Origin: a virus
Virus record (IMG/VR): IMGVR_UViG_3300007276_000035
Coordinates: 1 to 64,000 of that record
Reading direction: 5' to 3' (one strand)
DNA length: 64,000 nt
A program made the position numbers and the translations under genes. Every line of letters starts with the position of its first letter. Position 1 is the stretch's first letter. Below the pieces are notes generated by a model, which had not been told where the DNA came from, did no database searches, and worked only from the letters and a program-made list of their open reading frames with translations. Of the stretch, positions 7,697 through 15,551 are shown one piece after another.

Positions 7697-8055
7697 TCAG
7701 TCCTACGAACTAACTGTATACTTCTTCTTTTTATTCTTTTCTTTAACAAGTTCTGTAAACTTGTCACTGGGCCAAATAAAATTTCAACATCCTTCATCGA
7801 GAAAGTTTTGATATAAGGTCTAAATAGTTGCATCTCATGATGGAGAAATACATCAACAGGCAACTGTCTATTACTTTCCCACCACCACAATTCACCGAGC
7901 TCCAAAAATTCCTGTTTTAGTTGTACAGTAGGTATAGCATCTACATCGTAAAATGTGAGTATATAGTTATCCTGGTTGACAACTATCCCCACGTATTCTT
8001 TTGATGCGTACTGTATTCCTGTTAGGAACTCTAGATTTAAATATTCATTATTCAT
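7693..8055 (-). CDS. Conserved phage protein on the minus strand
   Basis: 120 residues, starting MNNEYLNLEFLTGIQYASKE. It has an N-terminal beta domain, a Trp-rich patch (GELWWWESNRQ, near residue 54) and a basic tail (LLKKRIKRRSIQLVRR). It is convergent with the polymerase-like gene, overlapping by 4 bases, and divergent from the structural gene at 8091. A late box on the minus strand sits 9 bases before its ATG. I do not recognise a function. Confidence 0.6.
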   Translation of the reverse strand: MNNEYLNLEFLTGIQYASKEYVGIVVNQDNYILTFYDVDAIPTVQLKQEFLELGELWWWESNRQLPVDVFLHHEMQLFRPYIKTFSMKDVEILFGPVTSLQNLLKKRIKRRSIQLVRRTD

Positions 8056-8064
8056 TTGTAATGA

Positions 8065-8072
8065 TATTTATC
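8065..8072 (-). promoter_or_regulatory. T4-type late promoter, minus strand
   Basis: GATAAATA read on the minus strand, 9 bases before the ATG at 8055. It is paired with a divergent box at 8078-8085. Confidence 0.65.
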
Positions 8073-8077
8073 CTTTT

Positions 8078-8085
8078 GATAAATA
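8078..8085 (+). promoter_or_regulatory. T4-type late promoter placed for leaderless start
   Basis: GATAAATA is followed by exactly 5 bases and then the ATG at 8091. Confidence 0.7.
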
Positions 8086-8090
8086 CTAAT

Positions 8091-8906
8091 ATGAGCAATA
8101 ACGATAATAGACTATACTGGTATGAGGAAGAACGAGAATTAGTTATTACTAGAGATTGTATATATGTGGACAACAGACCTATGAATAATAGAAACTTAAA
8201 AGCGCACCGAGGATTAACTAACGAAATTCTGTTTACAGTTAAGGACAGAGACCGCAAGCTGCAAAACATGTTTGCTTATGAGCTGTATGCAAACCTAATA
8301 GATCCTAGCACCAAAAAGCGTATTCTTTCAAGGCAGTTGGACCACACTCTTGATCTAGGTAAAGCAAAGTTAACTTTAACTGAAGCAGACTTAGCTAATA
8401 TTACACCCGGACGTTACCACATCTATATATCACGCAAAGATGACAACGTCAACAGTTTAGCCCTATACAAAGATCAAGACAACAATGTTCGTTTTGATAT
8501 TGAGATAACAGACCAAGTTGGATTAGAACCAATTGAAACGCAAACAGTATTAGTATCAGATATAGTTATTACCTCACAAGGACTTGAACTTGTTGGAGTA
8601 ACACCAGCAATGACAGGTAACTTGTGTAGGAATTTTATAAATGCGCAGCATACTATACACATATCACTGCTAGGGTATGCCGGTATAATTAATGTGCAAG
8701 CTAGCGGATTAGAAAGTGTGCCAGACCAAGATCATAATAGTACAGATTGGTATACGGTATCAACTATCGACTTAACTGATACTGCTACCACTGGTGACGT
8801 AGTTAGAACTTTCCAAGCTAATTGCAATTGGGTTCGCGTAGTGTTTATTGTTGATCAAGACGATATATCTGGCCCAGGAATTTCGGCAGTAAAACTTCGC
8901 AATTAA
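8091..8906 (+). CDS. Virion structural protein
   Basis: 271 residues. I chose ATG 8091 (MSNNDNRLYWYEEERELVIT) because the longer frame to 8001 would run through the late promoter. The N-terminal half resembles an immunoglobulin-like adhesin fold (LTLTEADLANITPGRYHIYIS). The C-terminal half is a beta domain (TTGDVVRTFQANCNWVRVVF) like those in phage neck or fibre proteins. No catalytic motif is present. The late promoter supports a virion role. Confidence 0.6.
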   Translation: MSNNDNRLYWYEEERELVITRDCIYVDNRPMNNRNLKAHRGLTNEILFTVKDRDRKLQNMFAYELYANLIDPSTKKRILSRQLDHTLDLGKAKLTLTEADLANITPGRYHIYISRKDDNVNSLALYKDQDNNVRFDIEITDQVGLEPIETQTVLVSDIVITSQGLELVGVTPAMTGNLCRNFINAQHTIHISLLGYAGIINVQASGLESVPDQDHNSTDWYTVSTIDLTDTATTGDVVRTFQANCNWVRVVFIVDQDDISGPGISAVKLRN

Positions 8907-8907
8907 C

Positions 8908-8936
8908 TTGACTTGTAGTACCTCTCGTGCTATAAT
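8908..8936 (+). promoter_or_regulatory. Sigma70-like promoter of the primase gene
   Basis: TTGACT, a 17-base spacer, TATAAT. The -10 ends 6 bases before the primase ATG, so the mRNA should have no leader. Confidence 0.85.
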
Positions 8937-8942
8937 ATATCA

Positions 8943-9926
8943 ATGGATAAAATAATAAGTTCGGTACACGAACTAATACTAGATCACCTACCTTTACGTA
9001 CTACACGCTCTCCGAAGGGATGGATTACGTTTGACTGTCCTATATGTAGTGATAACAGGAAACGCGGTGGACTAATAACCAATGGTGCTAAAATTAGCTA
9101 TCATTGTTTTAATTGTAATTTCCGTACGGGCTGGAATGCTACTTCTTATTTAGGAAAAAAGTACTCGCAACTTGCCTTGGCCCTAGGCGCAGAGCTTCCT
9201 GAAATACATAAGGTGAAACTCGATCTACTAAAATACCAAGACCTGTTCGAAGAAGAAAACGATTTTAGTGATTTTACTTACGCCCATACTAAGTTTGAGC
9301 CACAAGATTTACCCGACAACGCTATTAAACTAGCTGACTTAGATGATGATCATGAATTAGTGCAGTACTGTAAGCAGCGAGGAGTATACGGGCTATATCC
9401 GTTTTATCATTTTCCGGATACATTCAATAAGCGCAGATTAATAATACCATTCATTGTAAACGGTGTAATAGTAGGGTGGACTGGCAGACATATAGCTCCT
9501 CCAGACAAAAGCACTCCTAAGTATTTTCATGTTAATCTACCAAACGGCTTTGTGTTTAACATGGATAAGTTTGTAGAAACAGAACGAGACATAGTGGTTG
9601 TAACTGAAGGAGTGCTTGATGCTCTGAGTATAGACGGTGTTGCAGTACTAGGAAATACAATTACACCTGAGCAAGCATTGTTGATATCTAAGTTAGGCAA
9701 AAGAATAATACTTGCACCAGATTTAGAAAAGTCTGGTGCTGAATTAATTAATCAAGCAATAGTACTAGACTGGGAAGTAAGTTTCCCACCCTGGGAAAAT
9801 AATATAAAAGATGCTAACCAAGCAGCAGCCACATATGGCCGTGTCGCTACATTAGCAAGCATAATTAGTAATGCAACAAATAATAAAACAAAAATAGAAG
9901 TAATGTCGAGGCTACTTAATGAGTGA
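8943..9926 (+). CDS. 61: DnaG-like DNA primase (T4 gp61 equivalent)
   Basis: 327 residues. A zinc-binding head holds CPIC near residue 32 and YHCFNCNF near 54-60, the CHC2-type zinc finger. A Toprim domain follows, with the conserved glutamate in VTEGVLDAL near residue 222 and the Asp motif in ILAPDLEKSG near 257. In T4 the primase works with the gp41 helicase to make RNA primers for lagging strands. Here the helicase start overlaps its end by 8 bases, the same order as 61-41 in T4. It has its own strong promoter, fitting early replication expression. Confidence 0.92.
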   Translation: MDKIISSVHELILDHLPLRTTRSPKGWITFDCPICSDNRKRGGLITNGAKISYHCFNCNFRTGWNATSYLGKKYSQLALALGAELPEIHKVKLDLLKYQDLFEEENDFSDFTYAHTKFEPQDLPDNAIKLADLDDDHELVQYCKQRGVYGLYPFYHFPDTFNKRRLIIPFIVNGVIVGWTGRHIAPPDKSTPKYFHVNLPNGFVFNMDKFVETERDIVVVTEGVLDALSIDGVAVLGNTITPEQALLISKLGKRIILAPDLEKSGAELINQAIVLDWEVSFPPWENNIKDANQAAATYGRVATLASIISNATNNKTKIEVMSRLLNE

Positions 9927-11301
9927 AATAAAAGAATACACAGACGAAATACAAACACTGTTCTTGCAATTTTTAATTAGTGATCCTGATTTGTTTAGTC
10001 GGTGTTTGAACATTGTTGACTCAGAATATTTTAATCGCAAATTCAAACCAACAGTAGATCTACTAACATCACATTGTGAAAAGCATAACTCTATTCCCAC
10101 CATAGAGCAAATAAATGCAGTGGGTAGGTTAGACTTAGAGCTTATAAAGAATGTAACACCCGAACATCAAGATTGGTTCCTAGACGAGTTTGAAACTTTT
10201 TGTAGACATAAAGCATTAGAGAAAGCAATCATTGAAAGCACAGATGACCTAGAAAAACAGAACTACGGAGCAGTAGAAGAAAAAATAAAAGCAGCAGTTC
10301 AGATAGGATTAGTTAAGGACCTAGGACTAGACTACTTTGCAAACCCAAAAGAACGGTTAGAATGGATCAAGCAGCAAGCTGGCGCAGTTAAGACTGGCTG
10401 GCGTGACCTAGATTTTAAATTGTATGGCGGTTTAAACCGAGGGGAAATAACAATCTTTGCAGCGCCCAGTGGCGGTGGTAAAAGTTTGTTTTTACAAAAC
10501 CTAGGAGTTAACTGGGCACTAGAGGGATTAAATGTTGTATACATTACATTAGAATTAAGCGAACAGCTAATTAGTATGCGACTAGATAGCATGGTATCAA
10601 AATACAGTACAAAAGATATCCTAAAAAATATCGATGATGTTGATTTAAAAGTTCGTATGAAAGGAAAAAGCAGCAAAGGATCCTACCGCATTAAGTATAT
10701 GAACAGTGGAGCAACAGCAAACGATATTAGGGTATTCTTAAGAGAATACGAAATACAAAGTGGTATTAAAGTAGATGCTTTGCTAGTAGATTACTTAGAC
10801 TTAATGATGCCTATTAGTGCTAGAATATCTGCAGAAAATCTTTTTGTTAAAGATAAGTACGTCAGTGAAGAATTACGTAACTTAGCAATGGAGCGCAATA
10901 TATTACATGCTACAGCATCGCAGTTGGGACGAAGTGCAGTAGAGGAAGTTGAATATGATCATAGTCACATTGCTGGAGGCATAAGTAAAATTAATACAGC
11001 AGACAACGTTGTTGGCATCTTTAGTAGTAATGCTATGCGTGAACGGGGACGATTCCAGGTACAGCTTATGAAGACTAGGAGTAGCGCAGGCGTAGGTAGC
11101 AAAGTTGATTTAAAGTTTGATGTTGACTCCTTGCGTATAGAAGACCTAGAAGATGGTGCTGAAGATTCACAAACAGTAACAGCAAGTTCGCTTGTAGATT
11201 CACTAAAACGCAGCAAAACTATTAGTGCAGACGAGCCTGATGCTCAAGATGCAGTGTCGAATAGCCTACAACTCCGGGACTTTCTTAAAGATAGAAAGTG
11301 A
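9919..11301 (+). CDS. 41: DnaB-like replicative helicase (T4 gp41 equivalent)
   Basis: 460 residues. The Walker A motif is APSGGGKS near residue 182, after GWRDLDFKLYGGLNRGE. The Walker B is LLVDYLDLM near 287, and the H3-type motif LHATASQLGRS lies near 334. An N-terminal helical domain precedes the RecA core, as in the DnaB/gp41 family, and the length is near that of T4 gp41. It should form a hexamer that unwinds DNA 5' to 3' ahead of the fork. It overlaps the primase gene and shares its promoter. Confident family call. Confidence 0.93.
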   Translation: MSEIKEYTDEIQTLFLQFLISDPDLFSRCLNIVDSEYFNRKFKPTVDLLTSHCEKHNSIPTIEQINAVGRLDLELIKNVTPEHQDWFLDEFETFCRHKALEKAIIESTDDLEKQNYGAVEEKIKAAVQIGLVKDLGLDYFANPKERLEWIKQQAGAVKTGWRDLDFKLYGGLNRGEITIFAAPSGGGKSLFLQNLGVNWALEGLNVVYITLELSEQLISMRLDSMVSKYSTKDILKNIDDVDLKVRMKGKSSKGSYRIKYMNSGATANDIRVFLREYEIQSGIKVDALLVDYLDLMMPISARISAENLFVKDKYVSEELRNLAMERNILHATASQLGRSAVEEVEYDHSHIAGGISKINTADNVVGIFSSNAMRERGRFQVQLMKTRSSAGVGSKVDLKFDVDSLRIEDLEDGAEDSQTVTASSLVDSLKRSKTISADEPDAQDAVSNSLQLRDFLKDRK

Positions 11302-11307
11302 TAAATA
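11300..11307 (+). promoter_or_regulatory. T4-type late promoter
   Basis: GATAAATA begins at the last base of the helicase stop codon, 35 bases before the GTG at 11343. It opens the late block 11343-14040. Confidence 0.7.
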
Positions 11308-11342
11308 GTTATATAAAATTATAGCTACTTAGGAGTTATGTT

Positions 11343-11606
11343 GTGCGCAAAAGTAAAAGCATAATGGAAGAACTTAACCAGATATCTGTGTCTAGAGATA
11401 AAAATCATCTAGTTGAGAATCGAGGCGAGCACGTTATTAATAGTGCGATCCATTTAATAGAACAAATCGAAAAAAATTACGATCCTGATACCGCAAAAGA
11501 CCTCACAAATAGGCTTATCAATAGCATACGTAGCAAGGACGGTTCTAAGTTTAATCGAGGTATCAAAAAAACAATTAAGGAGTCCCAGAAAAATGAAACT
11601 AAGTGA
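11343..11606 (+). CDS. Small conserved late protein
   Basis: 87 residues, mostly helical and basic at the end (IKKTIKESQKNETK). The GTG start at 11343 is supported by AGGAG 7 bases upstream. The nearby ATG at 11338 opens only an 8-codon frame. It overlaps the next gene by 14 bases. The conserved-looking segment SIMEELNQISVSRDKNHLVE lies near the start. Function unknown; late expression suggests head or virion assembly. Confidence 0.6.
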   Translation: MRKSKSIMEELNQISVSRDKNHLVENRGEHVINSAIHLIEQIEKNYDPDTAKDLTNRLINSIRSKDGSKFNRGIKKTIKESQKNETK

Positions 11607-12093
11607 TATAGACGACACTATTTTATCTGAGTCACCGCTTGGCATAGGCGGCCGCGCATTGGATGCGGTAGCAGCAAAGATTCCTCACCGGGGAACAAAG
11701 CAAAAAGCTAAAGGAAAACAAGAAGCTAAAGCAGCAGCAATACAGTTACTAGACTATTATTATAAGCAAGCTGGCCGCAGCGGCATAAAAAGCAACACTC
11801 CTCGAACTATTAAGAATTTTCTAGCACAGTATAACGTTAACAGTGCTCTACTTGATGCAGCACTCGAAGACTACGTGGCACAGGGCGCCAGTGATGCAGT
11901 TGATCCTGAGGATATCAAGTTAAGCAAGTCGCAAGTAGAACATATATTTCTAGACATAGCGCAACAACACAGCTTTCAGAATAAAGAAAAAGCAACTAAG
12001 ATACCGTCTAATGTTATCGATGGTATTAAGAATTTAAGCCCAGAACAAAAAGATCAGTTGGTTAAAGTGTTAACAGGAACAAAGTTAGTATGA
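11593..12093 (+). CDS. Late protein with capsid-tag-like N-terminus
   Basis: 166 residues. It begins MKLSDIDDTILSESPLGIGG, a hydrophobic-acidic start like several neighbours and like T4 internal-protein targeting sequences. The ILSE-S junction would fit a gp21-type cleavage site. The remainder is a lysine-rich linker (TKQKAKGKQEAKA) and a helical C-terminal domain ending LSPEQKDQLVKVLTGTKLV. No enzymatic motif is visible. It overlaps its neighbours by 14 and 4 bases. Confidence 0.55.
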   Translation: MKLSDIDDTILSESPLGIGGRALDAVAAKIPHRGTKQKAKGKQEAKAAAIQLLDYYYKQAGRSGIKSNTPRTIKNFLAQYNVNSALLDAALEDYVAQGASDAVDPEDIKLSKSQVEHIFLDIAQQHSFQNKEKATKIPSNVIDGIKNLSPEQKDQLVKVLTGTKLV

Positions 12094-12803
12094 AACTAAT
12101 TGAATTATTTCAGAAGCAAGGCAATGTAATTAATGAAGGTGGTAACGCTTTTCCTGATGTTACTCCCTTTGACCACAAGCACATTCCCGGTATTATGAAA
12201 ATACTTGACGGTGTATTAAAGCCAACAGGCACTCGCTCAATACAAATCGGGTCAGGCGCTACACCAACACCAGGTAAAGTAAGTGGCGACATTGATATTA
12301 TTGTTGATCAAGATACGCTAGCACAATACTTTAACATTAACGATGCTAAGTCTATTCGCAAAGCACTTCGTGCATTGTATGATCAAGCAGGGTATGACAC
12401 AAACCAAAGCGGCATAAGTGTACACGTAAGAGTGCCAATAGGCAACGAAGCACACCAAGCAGACATCATGGTAGTACCAAATGCAGAGCAAGTTGCAGGT
12501 TACCACAAGCATACTATCCCAGCAGATAGCCAATATAAAGGCAAGCACAAAATGATAGCAATGAGCAAACTTGCTAACAGCAAAGGCATGATGTGGAGCG
12601 GATTTCAAGGCTTGTTCAAGCGCGACGAAAACGGTAAGAAGGCTGAATTACTATCAACTAATTTAGACGAAATTGCATCGTACTTACTTAATCCTAATGC
12701 AACAGCAAAGGACCTAGGTAGCTTAGAAACTATACTAGCAGCATTGCCGCAAGATCAAGCAGAACATTTAAAAGCAGAACTAGAAGCAGATCCAAACACA
12801 TAA
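12090..12803 (+). CDS. Polymerase-beta-type nucleotidyltransferase with N-terminal tag
   Basis: 237 residues. After the tag-like start MKLIELFQKQGNVINEGG, residues 51-70 carry GSGATPTPGKVSGDIDIIVD, which matches the nucleotidyltransferase signature hG[GS]x(9-13)D-h-[DE]-h. A third acidic residue may lie in HQADIMVV near 126. Such folds transfer nucleotides to RNA, protein or small molecules; the substrate is unknown. Its tag and late-block position suggest a virion-packaged enzyme, an inference. It overlaps its neighbours by 4 and 1 bases. Confidence 0.65.
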   Translation: MKLIELFQKQGNVINEGGNAFPDVTPFDHKHIPGIMKILDGVLKPTGTRSIQIGSGATPTPGKVSGDIDIIVDQDTLAQYFNINDAKSIRKALRALYDQAGYDTNQSGISVHVRVPIGNEAHQADIMVVPNAEQVAGYHKHTIPADSQYKGKHKMIAMSKLANSKGMMWSGFQGLFKRDENGKKAELLSTNLDEIASYLLNPNATAKDLGSLETILAALPQDQAEHLKAELEADPNT

Positions 12804-13579
12804 TGGAATTCCAGCTAATCAATCAAGAGTTATCCGAGGCTCGTCTATTTCGCAGTAGTCGTAATTTTGGTTCTTTCGCTGGAGCAGATATTGCTAACAT
12901 GTTGTATCTTAATACTTTAAGTGTATATCTTATGTCAGAGATAGCTGCGTTACGCCCAACAGCACAAGACTATGCTAAGAAAACAGCGCAGCATGGTGGG
13001 TATGCTTTATTCAGAACACAAGCCACTGACATCTATATGTTGGCTTACCAGGTAATGCACCCCAACAACGATTACGCTAACTTGCGTGATCCAGTTAATA
13101 GCAAGCAGTTCCTAGATAAATTACAGTTCGCTGACAAGCGCCATATTATGTTTATGCGAAGTGTGTCTAACCAAGATGCAGGTCCTGGTTATGCACACAC
13201 GTTTATGCAACGATTAGAATCACAATTACGCATAACAGACTCGAGATACAAAAGCTGGCGTAGAGAAATAACTGGATGGGATCGTGCTTCTTCTGCTAAA
13301 CAAAAAGCAACGTTAAAGAAAATTGCTCAAGAAACAACACGGCTTGGAAAAGGCACTGGCCGCGGTTCGGAATTACTTGCTCCATTACAAAAGACTATAG
13401 CGCCAGCAGAGAAAGACGCAGTTAGTAAGCCAAGTGTATTAGCAAGAGCAGCAGGTGTTGCAGCAGGAGCAGCAACAGGTAGAAAAATAGCTAGCAGAAT
13501 TAAAGATACACCTACGTCTAAAAACATAGGAACAGGGATTGGTGCAATTGCAGGATATTTGGCAGGAAAAAGTAAATGA
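12803..13579 (+). CDS. Late protein with glycine-zipper membrane-active tail
   Basis: 258 residues. A possible tag (MEFQLINQELSEARLF) precedes a helical domain. Residues 210-258 hold two glycine/alanine zipper helices (AAGVAAGAATGRKIASRI and GTGIGAIAGYLAGKSK), which usually insert in or cross membranes. In an injected virion protein this could help form a DNA entry channel or disturb the host membrane; that is speculation. It overlaps the next gene by 4 bases. Confidence 0.5.
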   Translation: MEFQLINQELSEARLFRSSRNFGSFAGADIANMLYLNTLSVYLMSEIAALRPTAQDYAKKTAQHGGYALFRTQATDIYMLAYQVMHPNNDYANLRDPVNSKQFLDKLQFADKRHIMFMRSVSNQDAGPGYAHTFMQRLESQLRITDSRYKSWRREITGWDRASSAKQKATLKKIAQETTRLGKGTGRGSELLAPLQKTIAPAEKDAVSKPSVLARAAGVAAGAATGRKIASRIKDTPTSKNIGTGIGAIAGYLAGKSK

Positions 13580-14040
13580 AAATACGTGATATTATATTAG
13601 AACAGGATGAGTCTCTAGCAGCACAGGTTCGGGACGAACTAGCTAGTAAGGTTGGTAATCCACCACTACCTCAATTTATATCACTACCGCAAGATGCTGT
13701 TCTAGCACGGTCAATGAACTATGCAGTACGACCGAATTTTACTATTGACTTAGCTGTAGATCAAGCAATTAGAGAAATACAGCAAGAAAGAAAAGATAAA
13801 TTAAATCGAGATAACGCACCAAAACCAAAAGAAAAAACACCTAAGCCTGACAGACCGTTAATGGACCCCGACAAGGCAGCAGCGCGTGACAGAACTAGAG
13901 TCGATTCACGCGGTAGAAAGTTAAAGCATCAACGTTATTATAACACGAAAACAGCAAAAAGTAAGGTTAGCCAGGCAGTGCAAAAGCGAGTAACAACGCC
14001 ATATGCTCGTGGTGCCGAATGGGCCGATAAGTTCTTATAA
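13576..14040 (+). CDS. Basic late protein with capsid-tag-like N-terminus
   Basis: 154 residues. It begins MKIRDIILEQDESLAAQ, one of the clearest tags, shared with 19924 and 22927. IILE would be the cleavage-type site. The body is proline and lysine rich (PKPKEKTPKPDRPLMDPDKA) with a strongly basic end, which suits DNA binding inside a capsid. Last gene of this late operon. Function otherwise unknown. Confidence 0.55.
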   Translation: MKIRDIILEQDESLAAQVRDELASKVGNPPLPQFISLPQDAVLARSMNYAVRPNFTIDLAVDQAIREIQQERKDKLNRDNAPKPKEKTPKPDRPLMDPDKAAARDRTRVDSRGRKLKHQRYYNTKTAKSKVSQAVQKRVTTPYARGAEWADKFL

Positions 14041-14052
14041 TTTGCTCATTTC

Positions 14053-14060
14053 GATAAATA
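14053..14060 (+). promoter_or_regulatory. T4-type late promoter
   Basis: GATAAATA, 55 bases before the gene at 14116. It opens a single-gene unit closed by a terminator. Confidence 0.7.
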
Positions 14061-14115
14061 AAGTTATACGCAAATAGAAATTTGCTATAGAATTTAGTTA
14101 ATTAGGAGATTTAAC

Positions 14116-14484
14116 ATGGCACAAGATAGAGTAAGCGGTACAGCACAAGCTGGCGCATGGTACGGATACAGCCCACTAGTAGTACAAGTTGCATGTGATG
14201 CATCAGGATTCCTTGCAGATTCAGTTGACGGCGACGGCGTCATCACTGAGCAGGGCTTCAGCAAAGCAGTAGCAACTTTAGAAACTTTTGGTTCAGTTGT
14301 TTGGTTGGGCGCTCAGTCTGACACAAACCTAGCAGCGATTGTTGATGGTCCATCTTTCAACAAAGGTGCAGCAGGCGATTACGCAGAACTAGCAACAGCA
14401 CTTGGTGCAGTTGTAGACGCAGGTAACGTTACTGTTACTACTTCAGCAGAACTAAACGGCGACGGTACTTTCACCCTAGCATAA
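14116..14484 (+). CDS. Small, probably abundant, virion protein
   Basis: 122 residues, acidic and rich in Ala, Gly, Val and Thr, without Lys-rich segments (TAQAGAWYGYSPLVVQVACD; GNVTVTTSAELNGDGTFTLA). It has its own late promoter, a strong TTAGGAG site and a strong terminator, and its codons look biased. These features suit a high-copy decoration, tail or fibre protein. No family recognised. Confidence 0.55.
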   Translation: MAQDRVSGTAQAGAWYGYSPLVVQVACDASGFLADSVDGDGVITEQGFSKAVATLETFGSVVWLGAQSDTNLAAIVDGPSFNKGAAGDYAELATALGAVVDAGNVTVTTSAELNGDGTFTLA

Positions 14485-14500
14485 GTTTTATAACTTATTA

Positions 14501-14532
14501 AAAAATCCTCGCATGATGCGGGGATTTTTTTT
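14501..14532 (+). terminator. Rho-independent terminator
   Basis: AAAAATCCTCGCA, loop TGA, TGCGGGGATTTTTTTT. The stem is GC rich at the tip with A/T arms. It insulates the 14116 gene. Confidence 0.9.
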
Positions 14533-14566
14533 GGTTGCTTGATCTCGATTTAAAAAATCTAATTAT

Positions 14567-14574
14567 GATAAATA
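14567..14574 (+). promoter_or_regulatory. T4-type late promoter
   Basis: GATAAATA, 21 bases before the ATG at 14596, with AGAGG between. Confidence 0.7.
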
Positions 14575-14595
14575 CTCATATAAGAGGATTTTATT

Positions 14596-15000
14596 ATGTT
14601 ACCAAATAGAGCAGGAGCAATGCAAGCACACGAGGTTCTCACCGGAGACCTGGGATTTTACACATTATATACATCGTTCGATCTTACAGTAACGGGTGAC
14701 TACTCAGATAATACGCAAAAAGATTTTGAGAGTGTTATACAAGTAATGGCTTTACGAGCAATGCCAGTTATAATGAACAACCCAGTTGAACTAGATGGCA
14801 CAGGAAATAACACATTAGAAAATTTTGGAGCACCAACGTTAACAGGCGCAGGCTGGATTTTTAAGTTTGCATTTGAACGTGCTGATGTGCATACAATAGA
14901 AACACTAGTTGCAGAACTTGACGGTATTGTGCTTAACGCAGGTACTATAGATACGTCTAGTACAATAAATATGGAATTCACTAAACAGGATTTATTATAA
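14596..15000 (+). CDS. Late virion-type protein
   Basis: 134 residues. Beta-rich with a hydrophobic core and no charged tail (VLTGDLGFYTLYTSFDLTV; TLTGAGWIFKFAFERADVHT). Late promoter and AGAGG site immediately upstream. Resembles small phage head or tail-completion proteins in composition only. Function unknown. Confidence 0.55.
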   Translation: MLPNRAGAMQAHEVLTGDLGFYTLYTSFDLTVTGDYSDNTQKDFESVIQVMALRAMPVIMNNPVELDGTGNNTLENFGAPTLTGAGWIFKFAFERADVHTIETLVAELDGIVLNAGTIDTSSTINMEFTKQDLL

Positions 15001-15003
15001 GTT

Positions 15004-15252
15004 ATGGACGAACAACCACAACCAAGAAAGTCTGAGATATTAAGTCCTGTGTTTGATGCAAAGAGCATGGAATCACATATTATCGCAGATATGCTTCGGA
15101 TCGAAGCACTAACAAGTGAAGTAAAAGAGTTTAAGCACGATACTAAGCTACGACTCGACAAAATAGAAGGCTGGGTGATTGGTATAGTGGGAGTAACAGT
15201 TACAACGTTAATAGCCACTGTAGGATCTTTACTCTTTAAGGTCATAGGTTGA
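15004..15252 (+). CDS. Small protein with coiled coil and C-terminal membrane anchor
   Basis: 82 residues. Residues 25-58 form a charged coiled coil (MLRIEALTSEVKEFKHDTKL) followed by a single membrane helix (WVIGIVGVTVTTLIATVGSLLF) and a short tail. The layout matches XhlA-like lysis-associated proteins and other tail-anchored phage proteins. I cannot say which. Its stop overlaps the next start (TTGA). Confidence 0.55.
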   Translation: MDEQPQPRKSEILSPVFDAKSMESHIIADMLRIEALTSEVKEFKHDTKLRLDKIEGWVIGIVGVTVTTLIATVGSLLFKVIG

Positions 15253-15551
15253 AACTAGAAGATATAAACGAATCGCAAGAGATGCTATTTGAAGCTAGGA
15301 TGGTCTGGCGGAGAACAGGAAAGAAAGTTGTTCGTGGCGTCCGTTGCACAAGTGGTAGACGTAAAGGCAGGGTTGTTTCTACGGCTAGCCAATGTAGTGC
15401 TCCTATTGACATGAAAAAGAGACTAAGTTTTAAGAAAACAAAAGCTAAGTTTGGCAACAGAATGATTAGAAAAGCAAAAAAAACAAAGCGCGTTAACCCG
15501 GCTAGCAGAAGATTAAAAACATTAAACAAGAGTACGAGACGTAGACGATGA
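15249..15551 (+). CDS. Very basic tagged late protein, possible DNA-condensing protein
   Basis: 100 residues. The start is TTG at 15249, chosen because it gives the tag-like MKLEDINESQEMLFEA and overlaps the upstream stop. The rest holds a mass of Arg and Lys (VWRRTGKKVVRGVRCTSGRR; RRLKTLNKSTRRRR) with two Cys. The charge pattern fits binding packaged DNA. The tag suggests it enters the head. It overlaps the next gene by 4 bases. Confidence 0.55.
   Translation: MKLEDINESQEMLFEARMVWRRTGKKVVRGVRCTSGRRKGRVVSTASQCSAPIDMKKRLSFKKTKAKFGNRMIRKAKKTKRVNPASRRLKTLNKSTRRRR

Noticed and set aside
12318-12608. Minus-strand frame of 96 codons opposite the nucleotidyltransferase gene
   Set aside because: It lies fully inside a well-supported plus-strand gene, has no ribosome site and its composition is that of an antisense shadow.
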